This document shows positions 52,674 through 61,818 of a DNA stretch of 64,000 nucleotides, piece after piece. The notes under the pieces are model-generated. The model was not told the origin of the DNA. It searched no databases and saw nothing but the letters and a program-made list of their open reading frames with translations. Source of the DNA: an uncultured Bacteroidales bacterium. GTDB lineage: Bacteria; Bacteroidota; Bacteroidia; Bacteroidales; Bacteroidaceae. The position numbers were made by a program, and so were the translations under genes. The number at the start of each line of letters is the position of its first letter. The stretch's first letter is position 1. The stretch is taken from assembly GCA_902779165.1 (NCBI GenBank), contig CACZAN010000017.1, positions 62,001 to 126,000 of the forward strand, written 5' to 3'.

Positions 52674-54386
52674 ATGGACTGGTTAATCAACTTATTCACC
52701 AACACCGACAGCATCGCGCACATCGTGGTGCTCTACTCGTTGGTCATCGCCGTAGGTATCTTCCTCGGCCGTTTCAAGGTTTTCGGCATCTCGCTGGGCG
52801 TCACCTTCGTGCTCTTCGCCGGCATCCTGGCCGGACATGTCGGTTTCACAGGCACGCCCGAAGTGCTGAACTACGTACAGGACTTCGGCCTCATCCTCTT
52901 TGTCTATTGCATCGGACTTCAGGTCGGCCCGGGCTTCTTCGAGAGCTTCGCCAAGGGCGGCATCACCGCCAATGCTTTAGCGATGGGCATCGTAGGACTG
53001 AACGTGGTGACGATGCTGGCCCTCTACTTCATTCTATTCTACGACCCCGCCGTGAAGGGTGGCGACAACGTCTGGAACCTTTCGATGATGACCGGTGTCC
53101 TGTGTGGTGCTATTACGAACACCCCAGGTCTGGGTGCCGCCTCCGAAGCCGTGACATCTATATACAAAGGTGCAGCCCAGGTTCCGCAGATTGCCTCCGG
53201 CTACGCCTGCGCCTATCCCCTCGGTGTCGTAGGCATTATCGGAGCCATCATCGCCATCCGATACATCTGCGGCATCAGCCTGAAGAAAGAGTCCGAGCAG
53301 ATTGAAAAGGAAATGAACGAGAACCCCCACGCTAAGCCCCACCGCATGACCTTGCGCGCTGAGAATAAAGCACTTAGCGGGCGCTCCATCCTCCAGATTC
53401 GCGACTTCCTCGGACGCAACTTCGTCTGCTCACGATTCCTACACGAAGGCCACGTCACCATCCCCAACCGCGACACCATCGTCACCACGGGCGACCTCAT
53501 GTACATCACCTGTGCCGAGGACGACTGGGAAGCCATATCCGCCTTCATCGGACCCGTGGACCATGTGGAATGGGACGAACAGGATGTGCAGATGGTTTCC
53601 AAGAACGTGCTCGTCACCCAGCCCCACATCAACGGCAAGACCTTCGGCCAGCTCCACTTCTCCAGCGTCTATGGAGTCAATGTCACCCGCATCCATCGCA
53701 ACGGCATGAACCTCTTCGCCGACCGCAACCTCCGCATTCAGATTGGCGACAAGCTCGTCTGCGTAGGACCGGAAGACGCCATCGAACGTGTGGCCAACAT
53801 GCTCGGCAACGAGGTGAAACGCCTCGACCACCCCAACCTCAGCGCCATCTTCATCGGCATCGTTGTCGGCATCATCTTCGGAATGATGCCCATCGCCCTC
53901 CCCGGCGTGCCCACCCCTGTGAAACTCGGACTGGCTGGCGGACCTCTCATCATCGCAATACTCATCGGGCGCTTCGGCTACAAGCTACACCTCGTCAGCT
54001 ACACCACCACCTCCGCCAACCTCATGCTCCGAGAGTTCGGACTCGTGCTCTTTCTCGCATCAGTAGGCATCAAGGCCGGAGCCTCTTTCTGGGAAACTGT
54101 CACACACGGCGACGGACTCACTTACGTCTGGGTCGGCTTCCTTATCACCGTCATTCCTATACTTATTATAGGTGTACTCGCGCGCCTGCGCTACAAGATG
54201 AATTATTTCACGCTGATGGGACTCATCGCCGGTGCCACCACCGACCCGCCCGCCCTGGCCTATGCCAACCAGACGGCCAACAACGACGCTCCCGCCGTCG
54301 GCTACAGCACCGTCTATCCCCTCTGCATGTTCCTCCGCATCCTCACCGCCCAGCTTATCATCCTCCTGCTCTACAGCATTGTCTGA
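52674..54386 (+). CDS. YidE/AspT-family transporter with two TrkA-C domains
   Basis: 570 residues: about five transmembrane segments ([34 protein letters not shown]), two RCK_C/TrkA-C domains in the middle (about 230-390, [20 protein letters not shown]), then five more segments ([40 protein letters not shown]). This is the layout of the AspT/YidE antiporter family; in AspT the exchange is aspartate for alanine, but the substrate here is unknown. Start 52674; the in-frame Met at 52602 would precede the promoter. Confidence 0.9.
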   Translation: MDWLINLFTNTDSIAHIVVLYSLVIAVGIFLGRFKVFGISLGVTFVLFAGILAGHVGFTGTPEVLNYVQDFGLILFVYCIGLQVGPGFFESFAKGGITANALAMGIVGLNVVTMLALYFILFYDPAVKGGDNVWNLSMMTGVLCGAITNTPGLGAASEAVTSIYKGAAQVPQIASGYACAYPLGVVGIIGAIIAIRYICGISLKKESEQIEKEMNENPHAKPHRMTLRAENKALSGRSILQIRDFLGRNFVCSRFLHEGHVTIPNRDTIVTTGDLMYITCAEDDWEAISAFIGPVDHVEWDEQDVQMVSKNVLVTQPHINGKTFGQLHFSSVYGVNVTRIHRNGMNLFADRNLRIQIGDKLVCVGPEDAIERVANMLGNEVKRLDHPNLSAIFIGIVVGIIFGMMPIALPGVPTPVKLGLAGGPLIIAILIGRFGYKLHLVSYTTTSANLMLREFGLVLFLASVGIKAGASFWETVTHGDGLTYVWVGFLITVIPILIIGVLARLRYKMNYFTLMGLIAGATTDPPALAYANQTANNDAPAVGYSTVYPLCMFLRILTAQLIILLLYSIV

Positions 54387-54413
54387 CCAGCAAGGGACAT
54401 CACCCTCGATAAG

Positions 54414-54444
54414 CCCCGCTGCGTCGTTATTCGACACAGCGGGG
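54414..54444. terminator. Terminator
   Basis: CCCCGCTGCGTCG and CGACACAGCGGGG (13 pairs, one mismatch) followed by TCTTTTT, just after the YidE-type gene. Confidence 0.9.
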
Positions 54445-54504
54445 TCTTTTTAGTATCCCAATTCGAGAACATACCACATTCATTCTCCTAACGGAGGAAA
54501 ACAG

Positions 54505-54557
54505 ACTATAGTTTCTGCGACGACTAACTATAGTTACTCGTGCAACAAACTATAGTT
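54505..54557. repeat. Three palindromes ACTATAGTT at exact 22-bp spacing
   Basis: ACTATAGTT at 54505, 54527 and 54549. The bases between copies are also similar (CTGCGACGAC / CTCGTGCAAC). It lies between convergent genes, so it is not an ordinary promoter. The gap 54445-54649 shows nothing else. Confidence 0.85.
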
Positions 54558-54649
54558 CCCCGCCCCAACAACCCAGGGAATAATTCAACGTTTCAACTTT
54601 TCCGCCCGGTCTTGGGTCGCTTCACGCTTGAAGAACTTTTCAACTTTTT

Positions 54650-55756
54650 TCAGAAGCTGAAGTCGAATTGTGCGTCGAAGAGATTGTAGTTGTGCTTGTC
54701 GGGGTTGGCGATGGTGCGGTCGTTGACGCGGGCGTACTCCACGTTCAGCTGAAAATGTTTGTTGATGAAGAAGTTGACACCGATCTCATACATGGTCTTC
54801 GAGCGGTTCCACTCGCTGTTGTCGCGGTAGCACTGGTAGCGGGCTTTGGCGTGGAGGCGGCTTTTGATGACGGGCACGATGCCTGAGACATACCAGCCGT
54901 CGGCTTTATTGCCCAGGGAATAGTCGATGGTGTTGCTTCCCCTGCCCGTTGCGCCCCAGCCGTAGCTGTGTATGTATTCTGCGCGGAAGGTGTACTCATC
55001 CTTGTCGTATTCCACGGAGAAGGCGTAGCGGTTCTTGCGGATATCCAAGGTTTCCTGGGTGTTGGGGTCTATCATCCCACCACGGCTTCCCGTCCACCCG
55101 AAGGCTCCTATGCGCAGCCCCTGAATGGGCGCGACCCAGATGCCTCCGATGATGTCTTTGCCGTGGTTCTTGTCCCAGATGTTGATGCCTTCGCCATTGA
55201 AGACACCGATCTGGTAATGTAGCAGGTTGCGTCCGGACTTATTCTTCAGGAAGTCGCCCTGAAGCTGGATGCCGATGTCGCGTCCCGAGGAGCTCTTCTC
55301 GCCTGTGCGGTCGCCATAGCCTACGAGGGAGTTGATGACGTTGGCGTAGGCATACCATCCTTGGGTGATGGGGTTCATGGGGTTCTCGAAGGTGAAGGGG
55401 CGCTTGAATTCGCCGCCCTTGATACGCAGCCATTCGAATTTCCGCCACTCGGCGTAGAGGTCTACGAGCATCACGGTGGGTTCGCCGGGACCCTTGGCGG
55501 AGGTGGCCTGTATCTGCACGCGCCAGTCGAAGTCGCTGATCTTGCCGTCGAGCATCAGACGTGCGAGTCGCAGATTGAAATAGTTGTGATCGCTGCCTTC
55601 CCGGTCCTCATACTGATACTGTAACATGCCGTAGCCGCTGAACTTGATATTGTCGTACCATTTGGTGGGGCGGCTGGTGCTGTCCGCCGTTTTCTCCTGA
55701 GCGCTGGCTGTCAGGGTGCATACAGCCAAGAGTATTGCTAATAGTTTCTTTTTCAT
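54650..55756 (-). CDS. Porin of the O/P (phosphate-selective) family
   Basis: 368 residues, signal peptide (MKKKLLAILLAVCTLTASAQ) and a barrel of alternating strands (IKFSGYGMLQYQYEDREGSD, WRVQIQATSAKGPGEPTVML, FKRPFTFENPMNP, YGWGATGRGSNTIDYSLGNK) ending in DAQFDFSF. Matches Porin_O_P of Bacteroidetes outer membranes. Substrate not known; phosphate or general anion by family. Own promoter. Confidence 0.87.
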   Translation of the reverse strand: MKKKLLAILLAVCTLTASAQEKTADSTSRPTKWYDNIKFSGYGMLQYQYEDREGSDHNYFNLRLARLMLDGKISDFDWRVQIQATSAKGPGEPTVMLVDLYAEWRKFEWLRIKGGEFKRPFTFENPMNPITQGWYAYANVINSLVGYGDRTGEKSSSGRDIGIQLQGDFLKNKSGRNLLHYQIGVFNGEGINIWDKNHGKDIIGGIWVAPIQGLRIGAFGWTGSRGGMIDPNTQETLDIRKNRYAFSVEYDKDEYTFRAEYIHSYGWGATGRGSNTIDYSLGNKADGWYVSGIVPVIKSRLHAKARYQCYRDNSEWNRSKTMYEIGVNFFINKHFQLNVEYARVNDRTIANPDKHNYNLFDAQFDFSF

Positions 55757-55816
55757 AATATGTAGTAGATGAGAATATGATCTTCGAGAACCTCACCTTT
55801 TATGGATGTTTGGGTG

Positions 55817-55824
55817 CAAAAATA
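55817..55824 (-). promoter_or_regulatory. Promoter -7 box of the porin (TATTTTTG)
   Basis: Minus-strand TATTTTTG, 61 bases before the porin start. Confidence 0.55.
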
Positions 55825-55920
55825 CTCATTTTTGGCAGAAAAGCCTATTATCTTTCGATGAATTATGGGATGATGAGTGTTTTTTTGGTGAATTTTTGCC
55901 CGTAGACGATAGAAAAGCAC

Positions 55921-55928
55921 TATCTTTG
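55921..55928 (+). promoter_or_regulatory. Promoter -7 box of radA (TATCTTTG)
   Basis: TATCTTTG, 22 bases before the radA ATG at 55950; a TTTTTGCC stretch about 20 bases upstream fits a -33 element. It excludes the earlier in-frame start at 55806. Confidence 0.7.
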
Positions 55929-55949
55929 TGCCGCAAAAAGGTTATTCCA

Positions 55950-57434
55950 ATGGCAAAAGACAAGGTGATGTATGTCTGCGACAACTGCGGACAGGAGAGC
56001 GCAAAATGGTTGGGCAAATGCCCGAGTTGCGGACAGTGGAACACTTTCAAGGAGTTCCGCGTGGCACCGAAGCCATCCGTCAGTGCCCGTCAAGGAGGAT
56101 CGCTTCCTGCGTCAGGAGAGGGCGGAAGGACTGTTTCGCGCCCCATTCCGCTGTCGCAGATCCGTGCCGACGCCGAGCCGCGTATGGATTTGCAGGACCC
56201 AGAACTGAACCGCGTGCTGGGAGGGGGAGGACTGGTGCCGGGCAGCCTGGTGCTGCTGGGCGGAGAACCAGGTATCGGCAAGAGCACGCTGGTGCTGCAG
56301 ACTATCCTGCGGTTGACGGATAAGAAGGTGTTGTATGTCAGCGGCGAAGAGAGCGCCAGGCAGCTGAGGTTGAGGGCAGAGCGGCTAAAGCCCTCCTTGG
56401 GAGAAACTGTCGCCACCCAGAACACCATCGGAAACGAAAGTCTCCCCTTACGGGGTGATTTAGAGGGGGCTTCTACGGAGTCTTCTGAGGGGGCTTCCGT
56501 CCTCGTCATCTGCGACACCTCCCTCGAAAGCATCTTCCAGCATATCGAGGCAGAAAAACCAGACCTGGTGGTCGTAGACAGCATTCAGACCATAGCCACG
56601 GAAACCGTGGAGAGCTCGCCTGGCAGCCTCAGCCAGATCCGCGAGTGCGCTGCAGCCCTGCTACGCTACACCAAGAGCGGTGGCCCCAGCATCATCCTCA
56701 TCGGACATATCACCAAGGAGGGCAGCCTGGCAGGACCTAAGGTGCTGGAACACATCGTGGATACGGTGCTGCAGTTCGAGGGCGACCAGCATTATCTCTA
56801 CCGCATCCTGCGCGCCCAGAAGAACCGCTTCGGTTCGACCTCGGAGCTGGGAATCTATGAGATGCGACAGGACGGCCTCCGTCCTGTCACCAATCCTTCA
56901 GAACTGCTCCTGAGCGATCATCAGGAAGACCTCAGCGGCATCGCCATCGCTGATGTGGTTGAGGGCGTGCGGCCGTTCCTTATCGAGGTGCAGGCGCTGG
57001 TGAGCACGGCGGCCTACGGCACCGCTCAGCGTTCAGCCACTGGTTTCGACTACCGCCGGCTGAATATGCTATTGGCCGTACTGGAGAAGAGGGTGGGGTT
57101 CAAGCTCGCCCAGAAAGACGTGTTCCTGAACATTGCGGGAGGACTGCGGGTGACGGATACGGCTACGGACCTGGCCGTCATCGCTGCCATCCTCAGTTCG
57201 AATACCGACACTCCGCTGGATCACGATACTGCACTCTGCGGCGAGGTAGGACTCTCGGGTGAACTGCGCCCCGTGAGCCGCATCGAGCAGCGCATTGCCG
57301 AAGCCCAGCGCCTGGGATTCAGCCGCATTCTCATTCCTGCCGCCAACCTGAAAGCGGTGAATCCGCACGACTACAGTATCCAGCTGGTGCCCTGCCGCAA
57401 GGTGGAGGATGCCTTCCGTGCGCTCTTCGGATAA
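55950..57434 (+). CDS. radA: DNA repair protein RadA
   Basis: 494 residues: N-terminal zinc finger (YVCDNCGQESAKWLGKCPSC), Walker A GGEPGIGKSTLVLQ, ATPase core (YVSGEESARQLRLRAERL), the KNRFG motif (QKNRFGSTSELG), and the Lon-like C-terminal domain (FLNIAGGLRVTDTATDLAVI, CGEVGLSGELRPVSRIEQRI). Processes recombination intermediates by branch migration. Residues about 146-185 contain a palindromic repeat insertion (SLPLRGDLEGASTESSEGAS) between the AERLKP and VLVICDTSLESI motifs, making it longer than the usual 455. The frame is intact. Confidence 0.95.
   Translation: MAKDKVMYVCDNCGQESAKWLGKCPSCGQWNTFKEFRVAPKPSVSARQGGSLPASGEGGRTVSRPIPLSQIRADAEPRMDLQDPELNRVLGGGGLVPGSLVLLGGEPGIGKSTLVLQTILRLTDKKVLYVSGEESARQLRLRAERLKPSLGETVATQNTIGNESLPLRGDLEGASTESSEGASVLVICDTSLESIFQHIEAEKPDLVVVDSIQTIATETVESSPGSLSQIRECAAALLRYTKSGGPSIILIGHITKEGSLAGPKVLEHIVDTVLQFEGDQHYLYRILRAQKNRFGSTSELGIYEMRQDGLRPVTNPSELLLSDHQEDLSGIAIADVVEGVRPFLIEVQALVSTAAYGTAQRSATGFDYRRLNMLLAVLEKRVGFKLAQKDVFLNIAGGLRVTDTATDLAVIAAILSSNTDTPLDHDTALCGEVGLSGELRPVSRIEQRIAEAQRLGFSRILIPAANLKAVNPHDYSIQLVPCRKVEDAFRALFG
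56438..56472. repeat. 35-bp palindromic repeat in radA
   Basis: AAGTCTCCCCTTACGGGGTG and the next 15 bases match 58965-58999 (reverse strand, in the DUF3987 gene) with only two differences in 35. Its outer flank adds AAGCCCTCC (from 56388) as a possible left end. Confidence 0.85.
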
Positions 57435-57512
57435 AAAGTAAGATGATTGATGTTGTTTTGGAGTGTCTGAGATTGTATCTTTAGAACACGTTCGTACTGG
57501 ATGAACTCAAAA

Positions 57513-57537
57513 GAGGAGAGCCTTTCGAGCTCTCCTC
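57513..57537. terminator. Bidirectional terminator
   Basis: GAGGAGAGC and GCTCTCCTC, a perfect 9-bp stem with a 7-base loop and a T run, between convergent radA and the DUF3987 gene. Confidence 0.85.
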
Positions 57538-57582
57538 CTTTCTTTATGCTACCTCAGTAGCGGGTCCCTTGTCTGATGAAAG

Positions 57583-60270
57583 TCAGAGCATTTGAACTCC
57601 CGTTTTTCGGTAGCGAGCCTTTGTCGTTCCGTTTTCGACAAAACTGCCTGATCTCTCAATGGTCTTGTCTTTCATTAGGCGGTTGATTCTTGACTGTGCA
57701 GCCTTAATGTTGTTCAGCGCGAAGCATCGTATGGTGTCTTCCACGGTGAACTCCTCCGGCAGCTGCTGAAAGGCGAGGATGGTCTTCTGGCGGTGCTGCA
57801 CGTTGACGCTGGCTTCGCGGTCCTGCTCCTCGAAGTACTCCTCGACGAGGTGGCCGAAGAAGTGGCGCTGGCAGGCGTAGTGGATGTTCAGCAACAACTC
57901 GGTCAGGCACCAGTCCGTGTCGTCGGTCTCGAAGGTTCCGCAGTAGAACGTGCCTTCTTCCTTCAAGCTGTCCCAGTGGCGCATGACGATGAAGGGTGCG
58001 GCGAAGTTCAGGCCATGGTAGGCGCAGCGCTTCAGCATCAGTTCGTCGGCTCGCGACTCGTTCTCCTCGGCATCCTTCATGCGTCGTTCCGTCCAGTCGT
58101 AGAGCTCATCGACGATACGCTGCAGGCTCAAATCCCCCTTGGTGCGGTTGAGTTTTTGTGCCCATTGCCTAAGTCGCTCATCGGCTTCGTAGTCCACGCT
58201 CTCCTGCCGCTGCAGCATCTCGAAGTTGGTGGAGGGCAGGGGGATGACTGTCAGACGGGTGAAAAGTCCGCTGCCGACGTTGGAGGCGTTCACCTTCTTT
58301 CTCAGCGCGATAGGCGTGCCTGTGCATACGTAGTTCCAGGTGACGATGAAGTTTTCGAGGATGCTGTCGAGGTTGGAGTATGCCTGACCGTCCTCCTCGT
58401 TGTGGAACGCCTTCAGCTCCATGGAGTTCTTGTCTATCCATGCGCCTCCTCGCTGTACGCTCAGCGTATTGTCCAGCTCTGAGTCGAAGGTGAGCATGTG
58501 CAGCTGCATCGGCTCGCCGTCTACGACCTCCACGGCATTCACCATGTCCTGAATGAACTGGGCGTTGGAAGTACGGGCGGGGTGTATGCGTACCACCACC
58601 TTGGGCTTCTTCGGCTTCTCCTTGTTGGCGCCCTTGGTGCGCATGAGTTCGCGGTAGGCGTTGATGGCTTCCTTGCCTGCGCGGTCGGCTTCGGCGATGG
58701 GTGCCGTGAGGAGTTTGTAGAGGCGGGTGGCGAACGACTTTCCGCTGGCGGGGTCGCCGATGATGAGTGTCTGACAGTTCAGTCGGCGCGCCACCTCCGG
58801 CATATGGTAGAAGTGGTAGGTGCAGCGTGTCATCAGCGTCATCAGGAAGCCTCCTGCCACGAACACGGCAGCTGGATACTGGCTGCGCTTCAGGCCCTTG
58901 CAGATGTCCTTCAGTATGGGATAATCCTCAAAGAGGGCTTCGATCTGAGCGCCCCAGGCAGCAAGAGCCCCCTCTAAATCTCCCCGTAAGGGGAGACTTG
59001 CTTTTCCGCTTGCCGTCTCTGTGCCAGATTCTTTCCTCCCTTCAAGGGAGGGGTTGGGGAATGTATCCAGCACCCTTTTCAACCTCAAGGGGAATCCCTC
59101 ATATTCAGAACTGAGCGCATTGCGAATCTTCTGCTGCTTCTCTTCCAGCGGGAATCCGTCGTAGCAGGGGATGACCTGATCCAGCCATTCGAACGACTTG
59201 CCGCAGATGTGCCTGAGGTCACATGCCAATTGATACGTCAGCGTGTCCCTGTCACCCTTCGTAGGTTCGAAGCCGTGGTTGTTCATCTCCCAGTACTTGG
59301 CGATGATGTCTGTGAAGGGGATGCCGTGGTAGGTGGTGGGGAAAAGACCCACCCCCTGACCCCTCCCGTCAGGGAGGGGGGCATCCTCCGGCTTGTTCTC
59401 ATTCTCTGCGCCAGCCTCCACCTCCGCGCCAGCCTCTCCCCTCCCTGACGGGAGAGGGGTGGCCTTCGGCTTGTTCTCATTCTCTGCGCCAGCCTCCACC
59501 TCCGCGCCAGCCTCTCCCCTCCCTGACGGGAGGGGGGTGGCCTTCGGCTTGTTTACATTCTTTGCGCCAGCCTCCACCTCCGCGCCAGCCTCTCCCCTCC
59601 CTGACGGGAGGGGTATGGGGGTGGGTCTTGGACAGAAATGCTTATTCGCCTTCTTCGCCCCTGCCGGCACCTCTTCCTTGCCCTGCCTCTGGCGCTCCTT
59701 CAGTCGCTGGAATTCTGCCTCGCACTCCTCGCGGCTCATGGGCTCTGTGAAGAGGATATCGTCGAGATACACCAAGTCTTCGTCCGACCCGCTGGTGGAG
59801 AACACCACGCGCTGGAGGTCCTTAGCACTTGTGTCCATCTCCAGTTGAAGGATGGTGGCCACGCGCACCTGATTCTCAAGGATCGTGGTGCCCGGCACAC
59901 GCTTGCACACCAGATGCCAGCCGCCGCCGACAGAGCGCTCCAGCATCACCAGCCCTATCTCGTCCTTCTTCGACAGTATCAGCTCCCTGATAGCCTCCGA
60001 CTGCGCTGCGTCGTAGCAGTCCACGTCGTGGAAGAAGAAGCTGCCCTGGCTCTTGCAACCCGCCAGCGGCCCGTCGGCATAGCCGATGTTGTAGGCCAGC
60101 TGCAGCAGCTTCGCCTTTGCCGCATTGTCGCCATCGCGCGCCTTGGCCAGCAGCCTCAGGTTCGTCTTCGAGTTCCTGAGCGCCATCAGCTCCTTGCGGT
60201 TCTTGATGGGGCGGGCCACCTTCTGCCGGCGCCCGCTCCCTTTGTCTTCGTATCTTATCTGATATACCAT
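57583..60270 (-). CDS. VirE-N / DUF3987 protein (BT4734-like), with in-frame repeat insertions
   Basis: 895 residues. N-terminal BT4734/VirE-N-like primase-type domain (about 30-200, GYADGPLAGCKSQGSFFFHD, VDCYDAAQSEAI); then a repeat-derived linker; then a DUF3987 ATPase (TLIIGDPASGKSFATRLYKL, LTFDSELDNTLSVQRGGAW). Such genes are frequent in Bacteroidales accessory elements and probably act in replication; activity not established. Oddities: residues about 214-309 consist of three 26-residue repeats (LPSGRGEAGAEVEAGA) from a 286-bp palindromic element, and about 403-435 from a second element (SLPLRGDLEGA). Both keep the frame open. First named gene of the 57-64 kb cluster. Confidence 0.85.
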   Translation of the reverse strand: MVYQIRYEDKGSGRRQKVARPIKNRKELMALRNSKTNLRLLAKARDGDNAAKAKLLQLAYNIGYADGPLAGCKSQGSFFFHDVDCYDAAQSEAIRELILSKKDEIGLVMLERSVGGGWHLVCKRVPGTTILENQVRVATILQLEMDTSAKDLQRVVFSTSGSDEDLVYLDDILFTEPMSREECEAEFQRLKERQRQGKEEVPAGAKKANKHFCPRPTPIPLPSGRGEAGAEVEAGAKNVNKPKATPLPSGRGEAGAEVEAGAENENKPKATPLPSGRGEAGAEVEAGAENENKPEDAPLPDGRGQGVGLFPTTYHGIPFTDIIAKYWEMNNHGFEPTKGDRDTLTYQLACDLRHICGKSFEWLDQVIPCYDGFPLEEKQQKIRNALSSEYEGFPLRLKRVLDTFPNPSLEGRKESGTETASGKASLPLRGDLEGALAAWGAQIEALFEDYPILKDICKGLKRSQYPAAVFVAGGFLMTLMTRCTYHFYHMPEVARRLNCQTLIIGDPASGKSFATRLYKLLTAPIAEADRAGKEAINAYRELMRTKGANKEKPKKPKVVVRIHPARTSNAQFIQDMVNAVEVVDGEPMQLHMLTFDSELDNTLSVQRGGAWIDKNSMELKAFHNEEDGQAYSNLDSILENFIVTWNYVCTGTPIALRKKVNASNVGSGLFTRLTVIPLPSTNFEMLQRQESVDYEADERLRQWAQKLNRTKGDLSLQRIVDELYDWTERRMKDAEENESRADELMLKRCAYHGLNFAAPFIVMRHWDSLKEEGTFYCGTFETDDTDWCLTELLLNIHYACQRHFFGHLVEEYFEEQDREASVNVQHRQKTILAFQQLPEEFTVEDTIRCFALNNIKAAQSRINRLMKDKTIERSGSFVENGTTKARYRKTGVQML
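58965..59060. repeat. Palindromic repeat in frame in the DUF3987 gene (second site)
   Basis: 58965-58999 is the reverse-strand match to the radA 35-mer; the right part CTCCCTTCAAGGGAGGGG (59031-59048) is a second palindrome. Encodes PSLEGRKESG ... SLPLRGDLEGA. Confidence 0.82.
59344..59629. repeat. 286-bp palindromic element with internal 78-bp tandem repeat
   Basis: Ends AAGACCCACCCC ... GTGGGTCTT. Inside, ATTCTCTGCGCCAGCC-type units begin at 59401, 59479 and 59557, exactly 78 bp (26 codons) apart; each carries CCCCTCCCTGACGGGAGGGG. In frame inside the DUF3987 gene. Confidence 0.9.
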
Positions 60271-60300
60271 ACTTATTTCCTTCCTTTGTCAAATGTTTGC

Positions 60301-60345
60301 CCGCAGGCCCTCCCCTCCCTAACGAAGTGTTCAGGGAGGGGCTGG
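60301..60345. repeat. Solo palindrome between genes
   Basis: CCCCTCCCT and AGGGAGGGG arms (9 bp) with a 12-base loop, followed by CTGGGGGCGGTC; same sequence type as the other palindromic elements. May also work as terminator for the 109-residue gene. Confidence 0.65.
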
Positions 60346-60352
60346 GGGCGGT

Positions 60353-60682
60353 CTAAACCAGCCCCATCGCCCAGTCCACCACAGTCTGCTCCGCCTTGGC
60401 CGTTTCGCGATCGAGCACGTCGCACATGTCGTAGGGTCCAATCGCCTTGGGCAGGCTCTCATAGACCTTGATGCGCTGTGCCGACTCCTTTACCCAGCCA
60501 TGCTCCAGTGCGCGCAGCAGGCGTGCCCTCGGTCGCGACTTCGCTTGTCGGTTATAGCGCTGGAATCGCAGTTGATACTTGCCGTCCTGAGTCTCTTCCA
60601 TCGAGAGGCGGCCTTCCACTCTCAGTCCCTTTGCGAGGCAGGCCATGACCATCGCCTCGTCCATAATGTTTACTTTCTTCAT
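60353..60682 (-). CDS. Small hypothetical protein of the DUF3987 cluster
   Basis: 109 residues, basic, no membrane segment, no family recognised (MDEAMVMACLAKGLRVEGRL, YQLRFQRYNRQAKSRPRARL). Composition suggests nucleic-acid contact. It lies between the lysozyme and the DUF3987 gene, where related clusters often carry small DUF proteins. Co-transcription is likely from the tight order. Confidence 0.6.
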   Translation of the reverse strand: MKKVNIMDEAMVMACLAKGLRVEGRLSMEETQDGKYQLRFQRYNRQAKSRPRARLLRALEHGWVKESAQRIKVYESLPKAIGPYDMCDVLDRETAKAEQTVVDWAMGLV

Positions 60683-60728
60683 TGTATATTAAGTTTCAAG
60701 ATTAAAGTTTCAAGGAAACTCTTATTAT

Positions 60729-61208
60729 TCACTTTTCATTTCCTTCCCTCGCCCCCACGGGGAGAGCCGGAGAGGGGCTAAAGAATCGGCTGGCTTCCCA
60801 TTCCCTACGGTGTTCCAGCCCCGCCAGTTTCTTACCGCCGGCAAAGACCCAGCGTTTGAACTCCGCCTTGATGTTGCGGTAGCTGTCCTGGCGGCGAATC
60901 AGTCGCAGGAGCTTCGACGTGCGCAGGCGCTCCACACCGATGTTGAAGGCGAAGCTCACCAGAGCATCGAACTGCCCCTGCGTGTGCGCCACACCCATGC
61001 GCTGCACCTGCTCTGCCACCTTCGCCACGTCCGCCTTCAGCAACTCCTCTGCCCAGTACTGGGAGATCTTGTCGCCCTCGCGGACGTCGCTGCCCGTGTG
61101 TCCGTAGCCTATCGTCAGCTTGCCACCCGCACAGCGGTACGTCTCTAACCTCAACCCTTCAAACTCCTTGAGCTTGTCGAGCAACAGATACGATACTTCC
61201 ATTTTCAT
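60729..61208 (-). CDS. Phage-type lysozyme, GH24
   Basis: 159 residues: LKEFEGLRLETYRCAGGKLT and IGYGHTGSDVREGDKIS show the GH24 catalytic E-x8-D/C-x5-T arrangement with Glu15 and the TIGYGHT loop; FDALVSFAFNIGVERLRTSK is the second signature. Cleaves peptidoglycan; no signal peptide, as in phage endolysins. The last 18 residues (SPSPALPVGAREGNEK) come from a palindromic C/G-rich repeat at 60744-60778 that also supplies the stop. It sits in the accessory cluster, position usually held by an amidase in related clusters. Confidence 0.85.
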   Translation of the reverse strand: MKMEVSYLLLDKLKEFEGLRLETYRCAGGKLTIGYGHTGSDVREGDKISQYWAEELLKADVAKVAEQVQRMGVAHTQGQFDALVSFAFNIGVERLRTSKLLRLIRRQDSYRNIKAEFKRWVFAGGKKLAGLEHRREWEASRFFSPSPALPVGAREGNEK

Positions 61209-61217
61209 ATTTACGAT

Positions 61218-61805
61218 TTACGATTCCAGATACTCCTCTTCTTCTTCCCACTTCCAGTTCTGCGGGCGTGCTTTTACGGATTCCTTTATCGCCTCCGTGC
61301 AGAACACCCTGACCTTGACGTTCACGCCGTTGCGAGTGAAGATGCGGCAGTAAGCCTGAGCCCAGTACAGAGCCGTTTCAGCATCGTCGAAGCTGTCGAG
61401 GTCGAACAGGCCTTGCGCCACACCCTCCGATTTCTCGCAGGTGATGGAAAAGTTTCCTCCACGCTGAGTGCCATCGTTGGAGAACAGGTGCAGCTTCAGG
61501 TGCAACTCCTGCGGCACTGCTTCGAACTTCACGTCCTGGGCTCTGAGGGTCAACAGTCGCGACTGGAGCACCTTGTGGATCTCGTCCTCGGCATTCTCGA
61601 GTGCGCACCCCAACATCAGCGCCAGGTCCTTCATCTGGATGACGTCGCCCGCATCGCAGAGATAGCGGTATCCGTCGTAGTAGTAGGTCGAGTCCTCCAG
61701 CGGCTCCAGCACCTCGTTCTTTGTGGTTAGCCACCACTGATTTCCAAGGAAAGTCGCGGTGGCGACGACGCCCGATACTTTGTTGTAAACAATAATCTTA
61801 TTCAT
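61218..61805 (-). CDS. Hypothetical protein
   Basis: 195 residues, not recognised. Soluble, acidic C-terminus (WKWEEEEEYLES). Segments VVATATFLGNQWWLTTKNEV and YRYLCDAGDVIQMKDLALML could be beta-rich. Nine bases before the lysozyme start, 13 bases after the DUF3127 gene, so in one operon. Confidence 0.6.
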   Translation of the reverse strand: MNKIIVYNKVSGVVATATFLGNQWWLTTKNEVLEPLEDSTYYYDGYRYLCDAGDVIQMKDLALMLGCALENAEDEIHKVLQSRLLTLRAQDVKFEAVPQELHLKLHLFSNDGTQRGGNFSITCEKSEGVAQGLFDLDSFDDAETALYWAQAYCRIFTRNGVNVKVRVFCTEAIKESVKARPQNWKWEEEEEYLES

Positions 61806-61818
61806 ACTTCTTATTCAA

